Positions 51,196-61,388 are shown, counted from the stretch's first letter. The stretch is DNA of 64,000 nt from PALSA-968 sp964387075 (GCA_964387075.1 CAYLVB010000003.1:372001-436000), one strand, 5' to 3'. The notes: generated by a model from the sequence alone, not told the origin. A program made the numbers and translations.

Positions 51196-54100
51196 ATGGG
51201 TACAAAAAAGAAATACTGGAAAGGCCTCCCTGAGCTGCATCAAAGCCCGGAGTTTCTGCAAAAAAGCCAGAATGAGTTTGCAGAGAACCTTCCCATGGAA
51301 GAAACACTTAGCAGTGAGAACGGCACATCGCGCCGCGACTTCTTAAAAGTGATGGGCTTTACAACAGCCGCTGTCGCTTTAGCGTCTTGCGAAACACCGG
51401 TTATCAACGCTATTCCTTATGTGAATAAACCTGAGGATGTAACACCCGGTGTAGCTAACTTCTACGCATCAACTTTTTATGATGGGCACGATTACGCTTC
51501 GGTCTTGGTAAAGACCCGCGAAGGACGTCCTATTAAAGTAGAGGCAAACGAACTATCGAAACACGCATGGGGAACCCACGCCCGTACCCAGGCGGCGGTT
51601 CTTTCTTTGTATGACGGCGCACGTTTGAGCGGCCCATGGGCCAAAGGCGCTGCCAGCAATTGGAAAGCAGTTGACGGCGAGATCGGCAAAGCATTGGCCG
51701 GTGTAGGCGGAAAAGAGATCGCAATTCTTTCTTCTACCATCATTTCTCCTTCTACGCGTGCGGTTATCGCTGAGTTCACCGCGAAATATCCTTCTGCAAA
51801 AGTGTATCAATACGATGCCATCTCTTATTCAGCTTTAAGCAGCGCCAATGAAAAGGTGTGGGGTAAAAAAGTGGTAGCGCATTATCATTTCGACGAAGCT
51901 AAAAAAGTAGTTGTAGGTTTTGCCTGCGACTTTTTAGGAAACTGGTTATCGCCTGTTGAATTTGCCGCCGGTTACGCGAAGAACCGTAAGGTAAGCAAAG
52001 ATAAACCCGAAATGAGCAAGCATTATCATTTCGAGGCGAACTTGTCTCTCACCGGCGCCAATGCCGATGAGCGTTTCATGATCAAACCATCTGAAATTGG
52101 AAAAGCGGTTGTGGCTTTATATAACGAAGTAGCCAAAGCTACCGGTAACGCAACTACATCGGCTAATGGCTCGATCGCTTCTAACGCAGACGCGCAAAAG
52201 GCGATCGGAAAGATTGCAAAAGAATTAATGAACGCAAAAGGCCAGTCGCTGGTAGTTTGCGGATTGAACGACACCGATGTACAGGTTTTAGTGAACGGCA
52301 TCAACAAAATGCTGGACAACTACGGAAAAACAGTTGACATCGAGAGCCCTTGCTATTTAAAGCAAGGCGACGATAAGCAGTTCATGGAATTGATCAGTGA
52401 CATGAATGGCGAAAAAGTTGGCGCTGTGCTGGTTTACAACTGTAATCCTGTTTACACCGCTCCCGCCAAAACCGGGTTTGCCGCCGCTTTCAAAAAAGTT
52501 CCAGTAAAAATTTCTTTCGCGCAGGTGCTGGATGAGACCGCGCAGGCTTCGGATTATGTTTGTCCTGATCACAACTGGTTAGAATCATGGGGCGATGCAA
52601 ATCCTTGCCGCGGACACTATTCTTTACAGCAACCTGCCATCAATCCAGTTTTTGCTCAACCCCGATATGAAGGAACCCGCCAGGTGCAGGATACTTTATT
52701 AGCATGGGCCGGAGTGAAGACAGATTACGTAACCTATTTACAAGCCTTCTGGCAAAACCGCGTGTTCCCTATGCAGGGGCGTTACGGTGATTTCTATTCT
52801 TTCTGGAGCAATACTTTACACGACGGTGTGCTGCATGTACGTTTTGCAAAACCTGTTGAGGAAGCAATTACCCCAATGGCAAAGGACAGCGCCGGTAAAC
52901 CTGTGTTAACAGGCATTGCTACTGTCATCGCAGATTCTTTAGGTTTGCCAAAGCCTGAAGAGAAAAAAGAGCCTCAAAAGGAAGTTGCTGCCGCTGAGGT
53001 GGTAACTCCAACAGTTGATTATAATGCCTCGGCTAATAAAGCCGTTGCCGCTAAAGGCGGTGCGTGGGAGATCACAGCTTACGAAAAAATTGGTTTCGGT
53101 AACGGAAACATGAGCAACAACCCATGGCTGCACGAATTACCTGATCCTATTTCTAAAGTAACCTGGGATAATTACATCACCATGCATCCCGAAGATGTGA
53201 AAGAGCAGGGCTTCGGACAAATGCTGCGTCAGAATGATATCGGAACCGTTGCCGGATTAACTGTGAACGGCGTGAGTGTTGAACTTCCCGTTTATCCATC
53301 TCCCGGACAGGCAAAAGGAACCATCGGTGTTGCTATCGGTTACGGCCGCAAAGCAGAAACCTTGCAGGTTGCAACTTTAGCGGGCGGTGCAAATGCTTAT
53401 GATTTCTTCACCATCGTTAACGATAATCTACAGAATATCTCAGCGGATGTTGCTGTAACGAACACCAATAGATCTTTCGAGTTCGCTTCTACACAGATCC
53501 AGCACACCATCATGGGTCGTGAAGAATGGATCCTGCGCGAAGCTTCTATCGGCCAGTATAAAAAGGATCCTGCCGCTAACAATCCGAAAGCCGAGTTAGC
53601 TACACATGCAGGCAAAGTTCCAATTGAAAAGGTTGACCTCTGGGCATCGTTCGATCGCCCCGGCCATAAATGGGGAATGACCATTGATATGAATTCCTGT
53701 ACCGGCTGTTCGGCCTGTATGATCGCCTGTTCTTCCGAGAACAACGTTCCTGTAGTGGGTAAAGATCAAATTCGCCGCACGCGAGATATGCACTGGCTGC
53801 GTATCGATCGTTACTATACATCTGACATGACCCGCATGAAAGCGGAAGAAGATCACACCGGCGCGCGTCAAATGTACCTGGATATGGAAAATCCTTCCAA
53901 CAATCCAAAAGTTACTTTCCAGCCTATCATGTGCCAACACTGTAACCACGCTCCTTGCGAAACAGTGTGCCCCGTATTAGCAACCAACCACAGCAACGAA
54001 GGTCTGAACCAGATGACCTATAACCGTTGTATCGGTACCCGTTACTGCGCTAACAACTGTCCTTTCAAAGTACGTCGTTTCAACTGGTATAACTATAACG

Positions 54101-54534
54101 GAAATCCTGACTTCGCAACTATCAACCCGATACAGCAAGACCTGGGCCGCATGGTATTAAACCCGGATGTGGTTGTACGCGGTCGTGGTGTGATGGAAAA
54201 ATGTTCTATGTGCCAGCAACGTTTGCAAGCCGGTAAATTGGCTGCTAAAAAAGAAGGCAAACCTTTACAGGACGGTTCAGTTAAAACCGCCTGTCAGCAG
54301 GCTTGTCCTACCAATGCGATCATTTTCGGTGACCTGAACGATGCGGAATCGGCGGTGGCGAAAGTGCGCGAGGACGAGCGTAACTACTTCCTGCTCGAAG
54401 AGATCGGCATCAAGCCAACAGTTTCTTACCTGGTGAAAGTACGGAACCAGGAAGAGGAGATCGTTTGGGAGCCGGAAGAAGAGCCTGTAGCGAAAGCGAA
54501 GGGTGGCGAAGAGAAAAAAGAAGAAGCTCACTAG
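51196..54534 (+). CDS. actB: ACIII molybdopterin-like/iron-sulfur subunit ActB
   Basis: A 1112-aa periplasmic-side subunit. A Tat motif TSRRDFLKVMGFTTAA lies near residue 45 and is followed by a Cys (LASCE). The long molybdopterin-oxidoreductase-like domain probably lacks cofactor. The C-terminal ferredoxin-like domain has four Cys clusters, including CTGCSACMIAC, CQHCNHAPCETVCP, CANNCPF and CQQACPT. It relays electrons within ACIII. ATG 51196 is used; the frame upstream overlaps actA. An acidic/Lys-rich tail ends the protein. Confidence 0.95.
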   Translation: MGTKKKYWKGLPELHQSPEFLQKSQNEFAENLPMEETLSSENGTSRRDFLKVMGFTTAAVALASCETPVINAIPYVNKPEDVTPGVANFYASTFYDGHDYASVLVKTREGRPIKVEANELSKHAWGTHARTQAAVLSLYDGARLSGPWAKGAASNWKAVDGEIGKALAGVGGKEIAILSSTIISPSTRAVIAEFTAKYPSAKVYQYDAISYSALSSANEKVWGKKVVAHYHFDEAKKVVVGFACDFLGNWLSPVEFAAGYAKNRKVSKDKPEMSKHYHFEANLSLTGANADERFMIKPSEIGKAVVALYNEVAKATGNATTSANGSIASNADAQKAIGKIAKELMNAKGQSLVVCGLNDTDVQVLVNGINKMLDNYGKTVDIESPCYLKQGDDKQFMELISDMNGEKVGAVLVYNCNPVYTAPAKTGFAAAFKKVPVKISFAQVLDETAQASDYVCPDHNWLESWGDANPCRGHYSLQQPAINPVFAQPRYEGTRQVQDTLLAWAGVKTDYVTYLQAFWQNRVFPMQGRYGDFYSFWSNTLHDGVLHVRFAKPVEEAITPMAKDSAGKPVLTGIATVIADSLGLPKPEEKKEPQKEVAAAEVVTPTVDYNASANKAVAAKGGAWEITAYEKIGFGNGNMSNNPWLHELPDPISKVTWDNYITMHPEDVKEQGFGQMLRQNDIGTVAGLTVNGVSVELPVYPSPGQAKGTIGVAIGYGRKAETLQVATLAGGANAYDFFTIVNDNLQNISADVAVTNTNRSFEFASTQIQHTIMGREEWILREASIGQYKKDPAANNPKAELATHAGKVPIEKVDLWASFDRPGHKWGMTIDMNSCTGCSACMIACSSENNVPVVGKDQIRRTRDMHWLRIDRYYTSDMTRMKAEEDHTGARQMYLDMENPSNNPKVTFQPIMCQHCNHAPCETVCPVLATNHSNEGLNQMTYNRCIGTRYCANNCPFKVRRFNWYNYNGNPDFATINPIQQDLGRMVLNPDVVVRGRGVMEKCSMCQQRLQAGKLAAKKEGKPLQDGSVKTACQQACPTNAIIFGDLNDAESAVAKVREDERNYFLLEEIGIKPTVSYLVKVRNQEEEIVWEPEEEPVAKAKGGEEKKEEAH

Positions 54535-54536
54535 GC

Positions 54537-54571
54537 AATTTGGAATTCAGAAATAGGAATTAAGAATAAAC
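54537..54571. repeat. Heptad repeat directly after the actB stop
   Basis: AATTTGG, AATTCAG, AAATAGG, AATTAAG, AATAAAC in exact 7-bp register, starting 2 nt after the actB TAG and ending 7 nt before the actC ATG. It fills nearly the whole intergenic gap. Confidence 0.7.
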
Positions 54572-54578
54572 AAAAGAT

Positions 54579-55982
54579 ATGCACGCAGAATCGCAAATAA
54601 GAGAGCCGCTGATCTTAGGTAATAAGACCTACACACAGATCACCGACGACATCATCAGGCCTGTAGAAGGAAAAACCGGCAAAGCATGGTGGATATTATT
54701 TACTATCTCTACTCTTACCTTCATTTGGGGATTAGGATGCCTGGCTTACACCATTGGTGTGGGTATCGGTGTCTGGGGATCCAACAACGGGGTAGATTGG
54801 GCGTGGGATATCACCAACTTCGTATGGTGGATCGGGATCGGTCACGCCGGAACTCTTATCTCCGCGGTGTTATTACTTTTCCGTCAGAAATGGCGTTTAG
54901 GAATTAACCGTGCGGCAGAAGCGATGACCATCTTCGCGGTAATGTGCGCAGCCATCTTCGTATTGTTCCACACAGGTAGGGTTTGGTTAGATTATATGCT
55001 CTTCCCATTACCTAACCAATTCGGTTCTTTGTGGCCTAACTTCAACTCGCCACTTCTTTGGGACGTGTTCGCGGTATCAACTTACTTCACCATCTCTTTA
55101 GTGTTCTGGTATATCGGGTTGATTCCTGACTTCGGAACGATCCGCGATCGCGCGATCAGCCCTGTTGTAAAGAAAGTATACAACTTCCTTGCATTTGGCT
55201 GGGGTGGAAGCGCCCGCCACTGGAGCCGCTTCGAAGAAGTATCTCTTGTACTCGCGGGTCTTTCTACTCCACTTGTATTCTCGGTGCACTCGATAGTATC
55301 GTTCGACTTCGCCACCTCGATCCTTCCCGGTTGGCACACCACAATCTTCCCACCTTATTTCGTTTCCGGGGCCGTGTTCTCAGGATTTGCGATGGTGTTA
55401 ACACTGATGTTGGTTGTTCGCCGCGTTTACGGATTACAATCGTATATCACTGTAAAACACGTGGAGTACATGAACATCGTAATTATCGTAACCGGTTCTA
55501 TCGTGGGCGTTGCTTACTTAACTGAGTTATTCATGTCGTGGTATTCGGGTGTTGAGTTCGAGCAGTACGCGTTCCTCAATCGCGCCACCGGTCCATACGC
55601 CTGGGCATATTGGTGTATGATGACCTGTAACGTAGTATCGCCGCAATTGTTCTGGTTCAAAAAGATACGTACTTCTTTAGTGGCTACTTTCCTGTTGTCG
55701 ATCGTGGTTAACATCGGTATGTGGTTCGAGCGTTTTGTAATTATCGTTCCAACACTTTGCCGCACGTTCCTTCCTTCAACCTGGAACATGTACAGCCCAA
55801 CGTTCGTGGATATCGGTATCTTCACAGGTACCATCGGTATGTTCGGTTTCTTCTTCTTGCTGTTCTCGAGGTATTTCCCCGTGATCGCACAGTCGGAGTT
55901 GAAGACCATTTTAAAAGTTTCTGGCGAAGGACAAAAGAAGGAAGCTGCTTCACACAGCCATTCTCATTCGCACGCGCATTAA
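54579..55982 (+). CDS. actC: ACIII quinol-binding NrfD/PsrC-like membrane subunit ActC
   Basis: A 467-aa integral membrane protein with about ten helices of the NrfD/PsrC family, the site of quinol oxidation in ACIII. It has typical conserved stretches such as WWIGIGHAGTLISAVLLLF near residue 84 and HSIVSFDFATSILPGWHTT near 230. The C-terminus is an unusual His-rich tail, SHSHSHSHAH. It lies between actB and actD. Confidence 0.95.
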   Translation: MHAESQIREPLILGNKTYTQITDDIIRPVEGKTGKAWWILFTISTLTFIWGLGCLAYTIGVGIGVWGSNNGVDWAWDITNFVWWIGIGHAGTLISAVLLLFRQKWRLGINRAAEAMTIFAVMCAAIFVLFHTGRVWLDYMLFPLPNQFGSLWPNFNSPLLWDVFAVSTYFTISLVFWYIGLIPDFGTIRDRAISPVVKKVYNFLAFGWGGSARHWSRFEEVSLVLAGLSTPLVFSVHSIVSFDFATSILPGWHTTIFPPYFVSGAVFSGFAMVLTLMLVVRRVYGLQSYITVKHVEYMNIVIIVTGSIVGVAYLTELFMSWYSGVEFEQYAFLNRATGPYAWAYWCMMTCNVVSPQLFWFKKIRTSLVATFLLSIVVNIGMWFERFVIIVPTLCRTFLPSTWNMYSPTFVDIGIFTGTIGMFGFFFLLFSRYFPVIAQSELKTILKVSGEGQKKEAASHSHSHSHAH

Positions 55983-56012
55983 TTGTTGAATAAAAGAATT
56001 GAATTAAAAATT

Positions 56013-56570
56013 ATGGCAGGAGTAATAACAAAAAAAGTGATCCACGGCGTTTACGACGACGAGGTTCCTTTGCTGGAAGCTTGTAAAAAATTAAAAGCCG
56101 CCGGTATCAAAGTAAAAGATGTTTTTTCGCCGTTTCCCATTCACGGTATCGACCCCATCATAGGTATTCCGCGTACGCGTTTGGCGATCTGCGCTTTTCT
56201 TTATGGATTGACCGGTTGCGGATTGGCCACACTGATGATGTGGTACATGATGGTGAGCGACTGGCCTACCGATGTGGGTGGTAAACCAAACTGGATGTAT
56301 TTCCACAATATTCCCGCGTTCATTCCGATCACGTTCGAATCGACCGTGTTTTGCGCCGGGCATGGAATGGCATTAACGTATTTATTACGCTGCATGCTGG
56401 TACCGGGCGCTCGCGCCAAAAATCCTGATCCACGTACAACCAACGATAAATTCCTCATTTTACTGGAGCTTCCAGAAGAAAAAACCACTGAAGTAGAGAA
56501 CCTGCTTCGCGTGGCGGGAGCCATTGAAGTGAACCATAAAGGAACTGTAACTGAAAAATTACCATACTAA
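56013..56570 (+). CDS. actD: ACIII subunit ActD (DUF3341)
   Basis: A 185-aa membrane subunit with a soluble N-terminal domain (HGVYDDEVPLLEACKKL, PFPIHGID) and two membrane helices (about 58-80 and 93-118), matching DUF3341. It is a structural subunit of ACIII with no cofactor. ATG 56013 is chosen for the family N-terminus. It sits in the usual actC-actD-actE order. Confidence 0.94.
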   Translation: MAGVITKKVIHGVYDDEVPLLEACKKLKAAGIKVKDVFSPFPIHGIDPIIGIPRTRLAICAFLYGLTGCGLATLMMWYMMVSDWPTDVGGKPNWMYFHNIPAFIPITFESTVFCAGHGMALTYLLRCMLVPGARAKNPDPRTTNDKFLILLELPEEKTTEVENLLRVAGAIEVNHKGTVTEKLPY

Positions 56571-56579
56571 GCCTTAGCT

Positions 56580-57206
56580 ATGAAATTTGAAAAGATCATA
56601 AACTTAAAATCTGTAGCGGCAGCGGCCGTGCTGGTTTTAAGCTCGTGCGCTAACTCACCCAACAGCCCGGGTTACGAGTACATGCCCGACATGTACCGTT
56701 CACCTTCGTTGGAATATTACAGCACGCACACATTGAATGGCGATACGTTGATGACCGCCAAAAAACCGGTTGCCGGAACCATCGCGCGTGGTCACATGCC
56801 CGGTATTCCTGCCGGAATGGATTACGAAAAAGCAGGCGCTTACCTGAAGAACCCGATCGCGGTGAACGATAAGGTGATGGAAGATGCTAAAGCGCTTTAC
56901 ACGAAATTCTGTGTGCATTGTCACGGTGACGCCGGTAAAGGTGATGGCATGGTAGGACAAAAAATGCCTGGTCCGCCCCCTCCTTATGATGATGCGGCGC
57001 ATAAAAGCTTACCCGAAGGAAAATTATTCTATTCAATCTCTAACGGAAAAGGCGCCATGGGTGCACATGCTCCATTGTTGACAGTTGACGAGCGCTGGAA
57101 ACTGGTGCACTATGTGCAACTGTTGCAGGGACCAAAAGTAAGCGCTGATTCTGCAGCGAAAGTGAACGGACCTGTTGCCGAACTTAAAAAAGAAGACAAA
57201 AAATAA
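56580..57206 (+). CDS. actE: ACIII monoheme cytochrome c lipoprotein ActE
   Basis: A 208-aa lipoprotein (signal ending VLSSC near residue 23). It has one heme-binding site CVHCHGDAGKGDG near 118 and a distal Met-containing segment with GQKMPGPPPPYDD. It is expected to accept electrons from the iron-sulfur/multiheme part and hand them toward the oxidase. It starts 9 nt after actD and ends in a Lys-rich tail. Confidence 0.94.
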   Translation: MKFEKIINLKSVAAAAVLVLSSCANSPNSPGYEYMPDMYRSPSLEYYSTHTLNGDTLMTAKKPVAGTIARGHMPGIPAGMDYEKAGAYLKNPIAVNDKVMEDAKALYTKFCVHCHGDAGKGDGMVGQKMPGPPPPYDDAAHKSLPEGKLFYSISNGKGAMGAHAPLLTVDERWKLVHYVQLLQGPKVSADSAAKVNGPVAELKKEDKK

Positions 57207-57221
57207 AATATTGAAGGAACT

Positions 57222-58427
57222 ATGAGTAATTTGAATTTTACATTTCCGCAAAAAGCAAAAACAGTCACTTTCGCTTTGATGGGAGTGGGGCTTGTATCGA
57301 TCATTGCCTCGTTCATCATGGATCATCCCGCGGAGGCAGATGCGCATTATCACCATAATCGCGCCTGGGCAAATATCTTCATCAATTGCTTTTTCTTTAT
57401 GGCAATTGGGTTGGCTGCCGCTTTCTTTTTAGGCTTGCAATATGCGGCCGAAGCAGGATGGGCAACTACCATTAAACGTGTGATCGAAGCAACTGCCTGG
57501 TTCCTTCCCTGGGGTTTAAGCTTCATGATGCTGATGTTCCTATTAGGTCAATTTGGCGTACACCACATCTATCCATGGATGGATAAAGACATGGTGGCGG
57601 CTGATCCGGTGATACAGGGCAAAATGGGTTATTTCGGAATTTTCTGGTGGATCCGCTCGATCCTGTATATGGTTGCATGGGTCTGGTTCACCTGGAAACT
57701 TCGTAAAAATTCTATGGATGCCGATAACACAACCAGCAACGACCATCACTGGAAGAACGTAAAACTGGGCGCGTGGTTCATGGTGATCTTCGCTGTTACC
57801 TCTTCAACTTCCGCATGGGATTGGTTGTTAAGCATCGACGTACACTGGTTCTCTACCCTGTATGGCTGGTACATCTTCTCCGGCATGTGGGTAAGCGCTA
57901 TTACCGCAATGGTTTTAATTATCGTGTACCTGAAAAAATTAGGCTACATGGAGTTTGTTACCGAAAGCACCATTCATGATATGGGTAAATGGATGTTCGC
58001 CATCTCTTTCCTTTGGACCTATTTATACTTCTCACAATTCATGCTGTATTGGTATGCGAATATTCCGGAGGAGGTAATTTATTTCCGCCAGCGTTGGGAC
58101 GATTACATGCCTTTGATGTGGACCGTGTTCTTCATCAACTTCGCCTGCCCTATGGTTATTTTAATGAGCCGCGATTCTAAACGTAACTTCTGGTTCCTGA
58201 TGTTCGTTGGTATTATCATATTTATTGGCCACTACCTGGATGTGGTCATGATCGTAATGCCCGGTACAGTAGGTCACCATTGGACCGGCTTAAGCTGGAT
58301 GGAGTATGGAACATTTGCCGGGTTCTTAGGGTTATTCCTGTACGTAGTGTTGAACAACTTAACCAAGCGTCCGTTGCTTGTTAAGAATCACCCCTTCCTG
58401 GAAGAAGCTTTACATCACAGCACCTAA
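57222..58427 (+). CDS. actF: ACIII membrane subunit ActF (NrfD-like)
   Basis: A 401-aa membrane protein with about ten helices, paralogous to ActC but shorter. Recognisable parts are a VFALMG-like first helix, PWGLSFMMLMFLLGQFGVHH and HWFSTLYGWYIFSGMW. It is the second NrfD-like subunit of ACIII. It starts 15 nt after actE and precedes the oxidase genes by 53 nt. Confidence 0.94.
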   Translation: MSNLNFTFPQKAKTVTFALMGVGLVSIIASFIMDHPAEADAHYHHNRAWANIFINCFFFMAIGLAAAFFLGLQYAAEAGWATTIKRVIEATAWFLPWGLSFMMLMFLLGQFGVHHIYPWMDKDMVAADPVIQGKMGYFGIFWWIRSILYMVAWVWFTWKLRKNSMDADNTTSNDHHWKNVKLGAWFMVIFAVTSSTSAWDWLLSIDVHWFSTLYGWYIFSGMWVSAITAMVLIIVYLKKLGYMEFVTESTIHDMGKWMFAISFLWTYLYFSQFMLYWYANIPEEVIYFRQRWDDYMPLMWTVFFINFACPMVILMSRDSKRNFWFLMFVGIIIFIGHYLDVVMIVMPGTVGHHWTGLSWMEYGTFAGFLGLFLYVVLNNLTKRPLLVKNHPFLEEALHHST

Positions 58428-58449
58428 TTAATAGAGAGAACAAGGAACT

Positions 58450-58481
58450 AAAGAGAATAAAAACCTAAAAAGAGAATAAAA
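58450..58481. repeat. Short direct repeat in the coxII leader
   Basis: AAAGAGAATAAAA occurs at 58450-58462 and again at about 58469-58481, just before the coxII ATG. The A-rich duplicated leader may raise translation in this Shine-Dalgarno-poor lineage. Confidence 0.45.
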
Positions 58482-59530
58482 TGACACTGTTGTACATCGT
58501 AGCCTTCTTGTTGTTGTGCATTGCCCTGAACCAATTGTTCAAGGTAGTCGAACTGTCACGCGACCTAAAAGCCCAAAAAGAATGGCTTCCTACCGAAAGC
58601 GATAACCGTTTGAACGGACGCCTCATGATGGTCTTCATGTTGGCCTTCTTCTGGTTCTTCATTTGGCAGATCTACCGTTTTGGCGGCGACCGCATACTAC
58701 CCGTATCGGCTTCCGAACACGGCGTGAAGATCGATTGGCTGTTGAATGTGAACTACTGGCTCATTATCGTTGTATTTGTGATCACCAGTATCTTTATGTT
58801 CTTCTTTGCCTGGAAATATTACGGACGCGATAATCACCGTGCTACGTACTATCACCACAACAACAAACTCGAGATGATGTGGACCGTGATCCCCGCTATC
58901 GGCATGGCCTTTATCATCGTGTTCGGTCTGAAATACTGGAACGAGATCATGGCCCGCGACAACGATCCAAATCCTGTAAAGGTAGAGTTATACGTAAAGC
59001 AATTCGACTGGACCGCACGCTACGCAGGCAATGATAACAAATTCGGTATCGATGATTATTTACAGATCGACGGTTCTAACCCGGTAGGTTTAGATACCAA
59101 TGATGCTAACTGTAAAGACGACATTTTAGTGAAGAACGAATTCCACTTACCCAAAGGGCGCGAAGTGGTGTTCCAGTTCCGTTCACGTGATGTCATCCAC
59201 AGCGCGTTCATGCCTCACTTCCGTGCGCAAATGAACTGCGTGCCCGGCCAGGTAACCGCTTTCCGTTTCAAACCAACCATCACTACGGCAGAGATGCGTA
59301 AGGATCCACAGGTGATGCGCAATATAGATGAGATCAACGCTATCCGTGTGAACCGCGGAGAAGATCCCATTGAGTTTGATTATGTATTGCTTTGTAATAA
59401 GATCTGCGGGGCTTCGCACTATAAGATGCAGATGAAGATCGTGGTAGATGAGCCAAAAGATTACGAAGCATGGCTTGCCAAACAACCAAAATTTAAATTG
59501 GCTGCAGATAAAAAAACAGCACAAAAATAA
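58481..59530 (+). CDS. ctaC: Cytochrome c oxidase subunit II
   Basis: A 349-aa subunit with three hydrophobic segments (an extra one at 1-20, then about 45-65 and 85-110). A periplasmic cupredoxin domain holds the CuA site: His in RDVIHSAFMPHFRAQ and C-x3-C-x3-H-x2-M in CNKICGASHYKM. The site is complete, so it accepts electrons from cytochrome c. The N-terminal hydrophobic extension is longer than in proteobacterial CoxB, as in other Bacteroidota. It is part of the ACIII operon. Confidence 0.95.
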   Translation: MTLLYIVAFLLLCIALNQLFKVVELSRDLKAQKEWLPTESDNRLNGRLMMVFMLAFFWFFIWQIYRFGGDRILPVSASEHGVKIDWLLNVNYWLIIVVFVITSIFMFFFAWKYYGRDNHRATYYHHNNKLEMMWTVIPAIGMAFIIVFGLKYWNEIMARDNDPNPVKVELYVKQFDWTARYAGNDNKFGIDDYLQIDGSNPVGLDTNDANCKDDILVKNEFHLPKGREVVFQFRSRDVIHSAFMPHFRAQMNCVPGQVTAFRFKPTITTAEMRKDPQVMRNIDEINAIRVNRGEDPIEFDYVLLCNKICGASHYKMQMKIVVDEPKDYEAWLAKQPKFKLAADKKTAQK

Positions 59531-59558
59531 GATCGTTTAAAGATAAAAACCTGTAAGA

Positions 59559-61388
59559 ATGGGAAATAACACACACTCCGGAGTAGTAGAACACAATCAC
59601 AAGGTGCACGACCATGCCCACGCGCATCGACATCATGAGCACCACGAGACATTTGTGAGCAAGTATGTGTTCAGCATGGACCACAAAGTGATCTCCCGCC
59701 AGTTCCTAGTAACCGCGGTGATCATGGCGGTGGTAGCCATGGTGATGTCTATCATCTTCCGTATGCAATTAGCATGGCCGGGCGAAAAATTCGCTTTCAT
59801 CGAGGCCGTTATGGGCAGCAAATGGGGCAAGGACGGCGTCTTGGATCCCAACGCTTACCTCGCGCTTGTAACCATTCACGGAACCATCATGGTTTTCTTC
59901 GTGTTAACGGGCGGATTGAGCGGTACGTTCTCTAACCTCCTTATTCCTTACCAGGTTGGAGCACGCGATATGGCTTCCGGGTTCTTAAACATGTTGTCGT
60001 ACTGGTTCTTCTTCGTATCATCCGTTCTAATGATGAGTTCTTTATTCATTGAAGACGGAGCTGCATCAGGCGGTTGGACAATTTATCCTCCACTCTCTGC
60101 ACTGCCTGAGGCGATACCCGGTTCTAAAATGGGAATGACACTTTGGTTGGTCTCTATGTCTCTCTTCATTGTATCGGCGCTTTTAGGAGGTTTGAACTAC
60201 ATCATAACCATCATCAACTTACGTACAAAAGGAATGAAGATGACCCGCATGCCACTTACCTGCTGGGCATTCTTCATCACCGCTATCTTAGGGGTTCTTT
60301 CTTTCCCTGTGCTTTTATCATGCGCCCTGCTGCTGATCTTCGACCGCTCAATGGGAACAAGCTTTTACCTCAGCGATATCTACATCGGCGGACGTCCTAT
60401 GGAGCAACAAGGCGGTAGTCCCATCTTATTCGAACACTTATTCTGGTTCCTGGGTCACCCCGAGGTATATATCGTATTATTACCTGCTTTAGGCATCACA
60501 TCCGAGATCATCTCTACCAGCTCACGTAAACCGATCTTCGGTTACCGCGCCATGATCGGTTCTATGCTGGCCATAGGCTTCTTATCATTCATTGTGTGGG
60601 GTCACCACATGTACATGACCGGCATGAATCCTTTCTTAGGATCTGTATTCGTGTTCACCACCCTGTTGATCGCCATTCCGTCTGCGGTAAAAGCCTTCAA
60701 CTATATTACTACCCTTTGGAAAGGGAATATCCAATATACGCCGGCCATGTTGTTCTCGATAGGTCTTGTATCGTCGTTCATCACAGGTGGTGTTACAGGT
60801 ATCATCCTCGCCGACTCAACGCTGGATATCACCATTCACGATACTTACTTCGTAGTGGCTCACTTCCACATTGTAATGGGGCTGTCTGCCATCTTCGGGA
60901 TGTTTGCCGGGGTTTACCATTGGTTCCCCAAGTTGTTCCTGCGCATGATGAACAAGAAACTTGGTTATTTGCATTTCTGGATCACTTTGATCGGTGCCTA
61001 CGGAGTATTTTTCCCGATGCACTTCTTAGGAATGAGCGGCGTACCGCGGCGTTACTATACCAACAGCGATTTCCCGATGTTCGACAACCTGATCGACATC
61101 AATGAGCTGGTTACCGGCTTCGCTATCATGGCTGCATTTGGCCAGGTGGTGTTCCTCATTAACTTCTTCTATAGCATGTTCCGTGGCGATAAAGCGCCTC
61201 AGAACCCATGGGGCTCTAATACCCTCGAGTGGACAACCCCCATGGCCCATATCCACGGTAACTGGCCCGGGGCCCTTCCGGAGGTACACCGCTGGGCGTA
61301 TGATTACAGCAAACCCGGACATAAAGAGGATTTCGTTCCGCAAACTGTTCCTTTGTTGCCCGATGAGCACGACGGCGGTGAGCATTAG
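59559..61388 (+). CDS. ctaD: Cytochrome c oxidase subunit I
   Basis: A 609-aa catalytic subunit with about twelve helices holding heme a and the heme a3-CuB centre. Ligand regions are visible: TIHGTIMVFFV (heme a His), WFLGHPEVYIVLLPALG (CuB His and cross-linked Tyr), HHMY (CuB) and VAHFHIVMGLSAIFG (both hemes). The first 31 residues carry 11 His, an unusual metal-binding-like head. No subunit III follows in this window. It ends the operon at a terminator. Confidence 0.96.
   Translation: MGNNTHSGVVEHNHKVHDHAHAHRHHEHHETFVSKYVFSMDHKVISRQFLVTAVIMAVVAMVMSIIFRMQLAWPGEKFAFIEAVMGSKWGKDGVLDPNAYLALVTIHGTIMVFFVLTGGLSGTFSNLLIPYQVGARDMASGFLNMLSYWFFFVSSVLMMSSLFIEDGAASGGWTIYPPLSALPEAIPGSKMGMTLWLVSMSLFIVSALLGGLNYIITIINLRTKGMKMTRMPLTCWAFFITAILGVLSFPVLLSCALLLIFDRSMGTSFYLSDIYIGGRPMEQQGGSPILFEHLFWFLGHPEVYIVLLPALGITSEIISTSSRKPIFGYRAMIGSMLAIGFLSFIVWGHHMYMTGMNPFLGSVFVFTTLLIAIPSAVKAFNYITTLWKGNIQYTPAMLFSIGLVSSFITGGVTGIILADSTLDITIHDTYFVVAHFHIVMGLSAIFGMFAGVYHWFPKLFLRMMNKKLGYLHFWITLIGAYGVFFPMHFLGMSGVPRRYYTNSDFPMFDNLIDINELVTGFAIMAAFGQVVFLINFFYSMFRGDKAPQNPWGSNTLEWTTPMAHIHGNWPGALPEVHRWAYDYSKPGHKEDFVPQTVPLLPDEHDGGEH

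Noticed and set aside
60596..61105. 169-codon frame overlapping ctaD
   Set aside because: It is the +1 shadow of highly conserved oxidase sequence.
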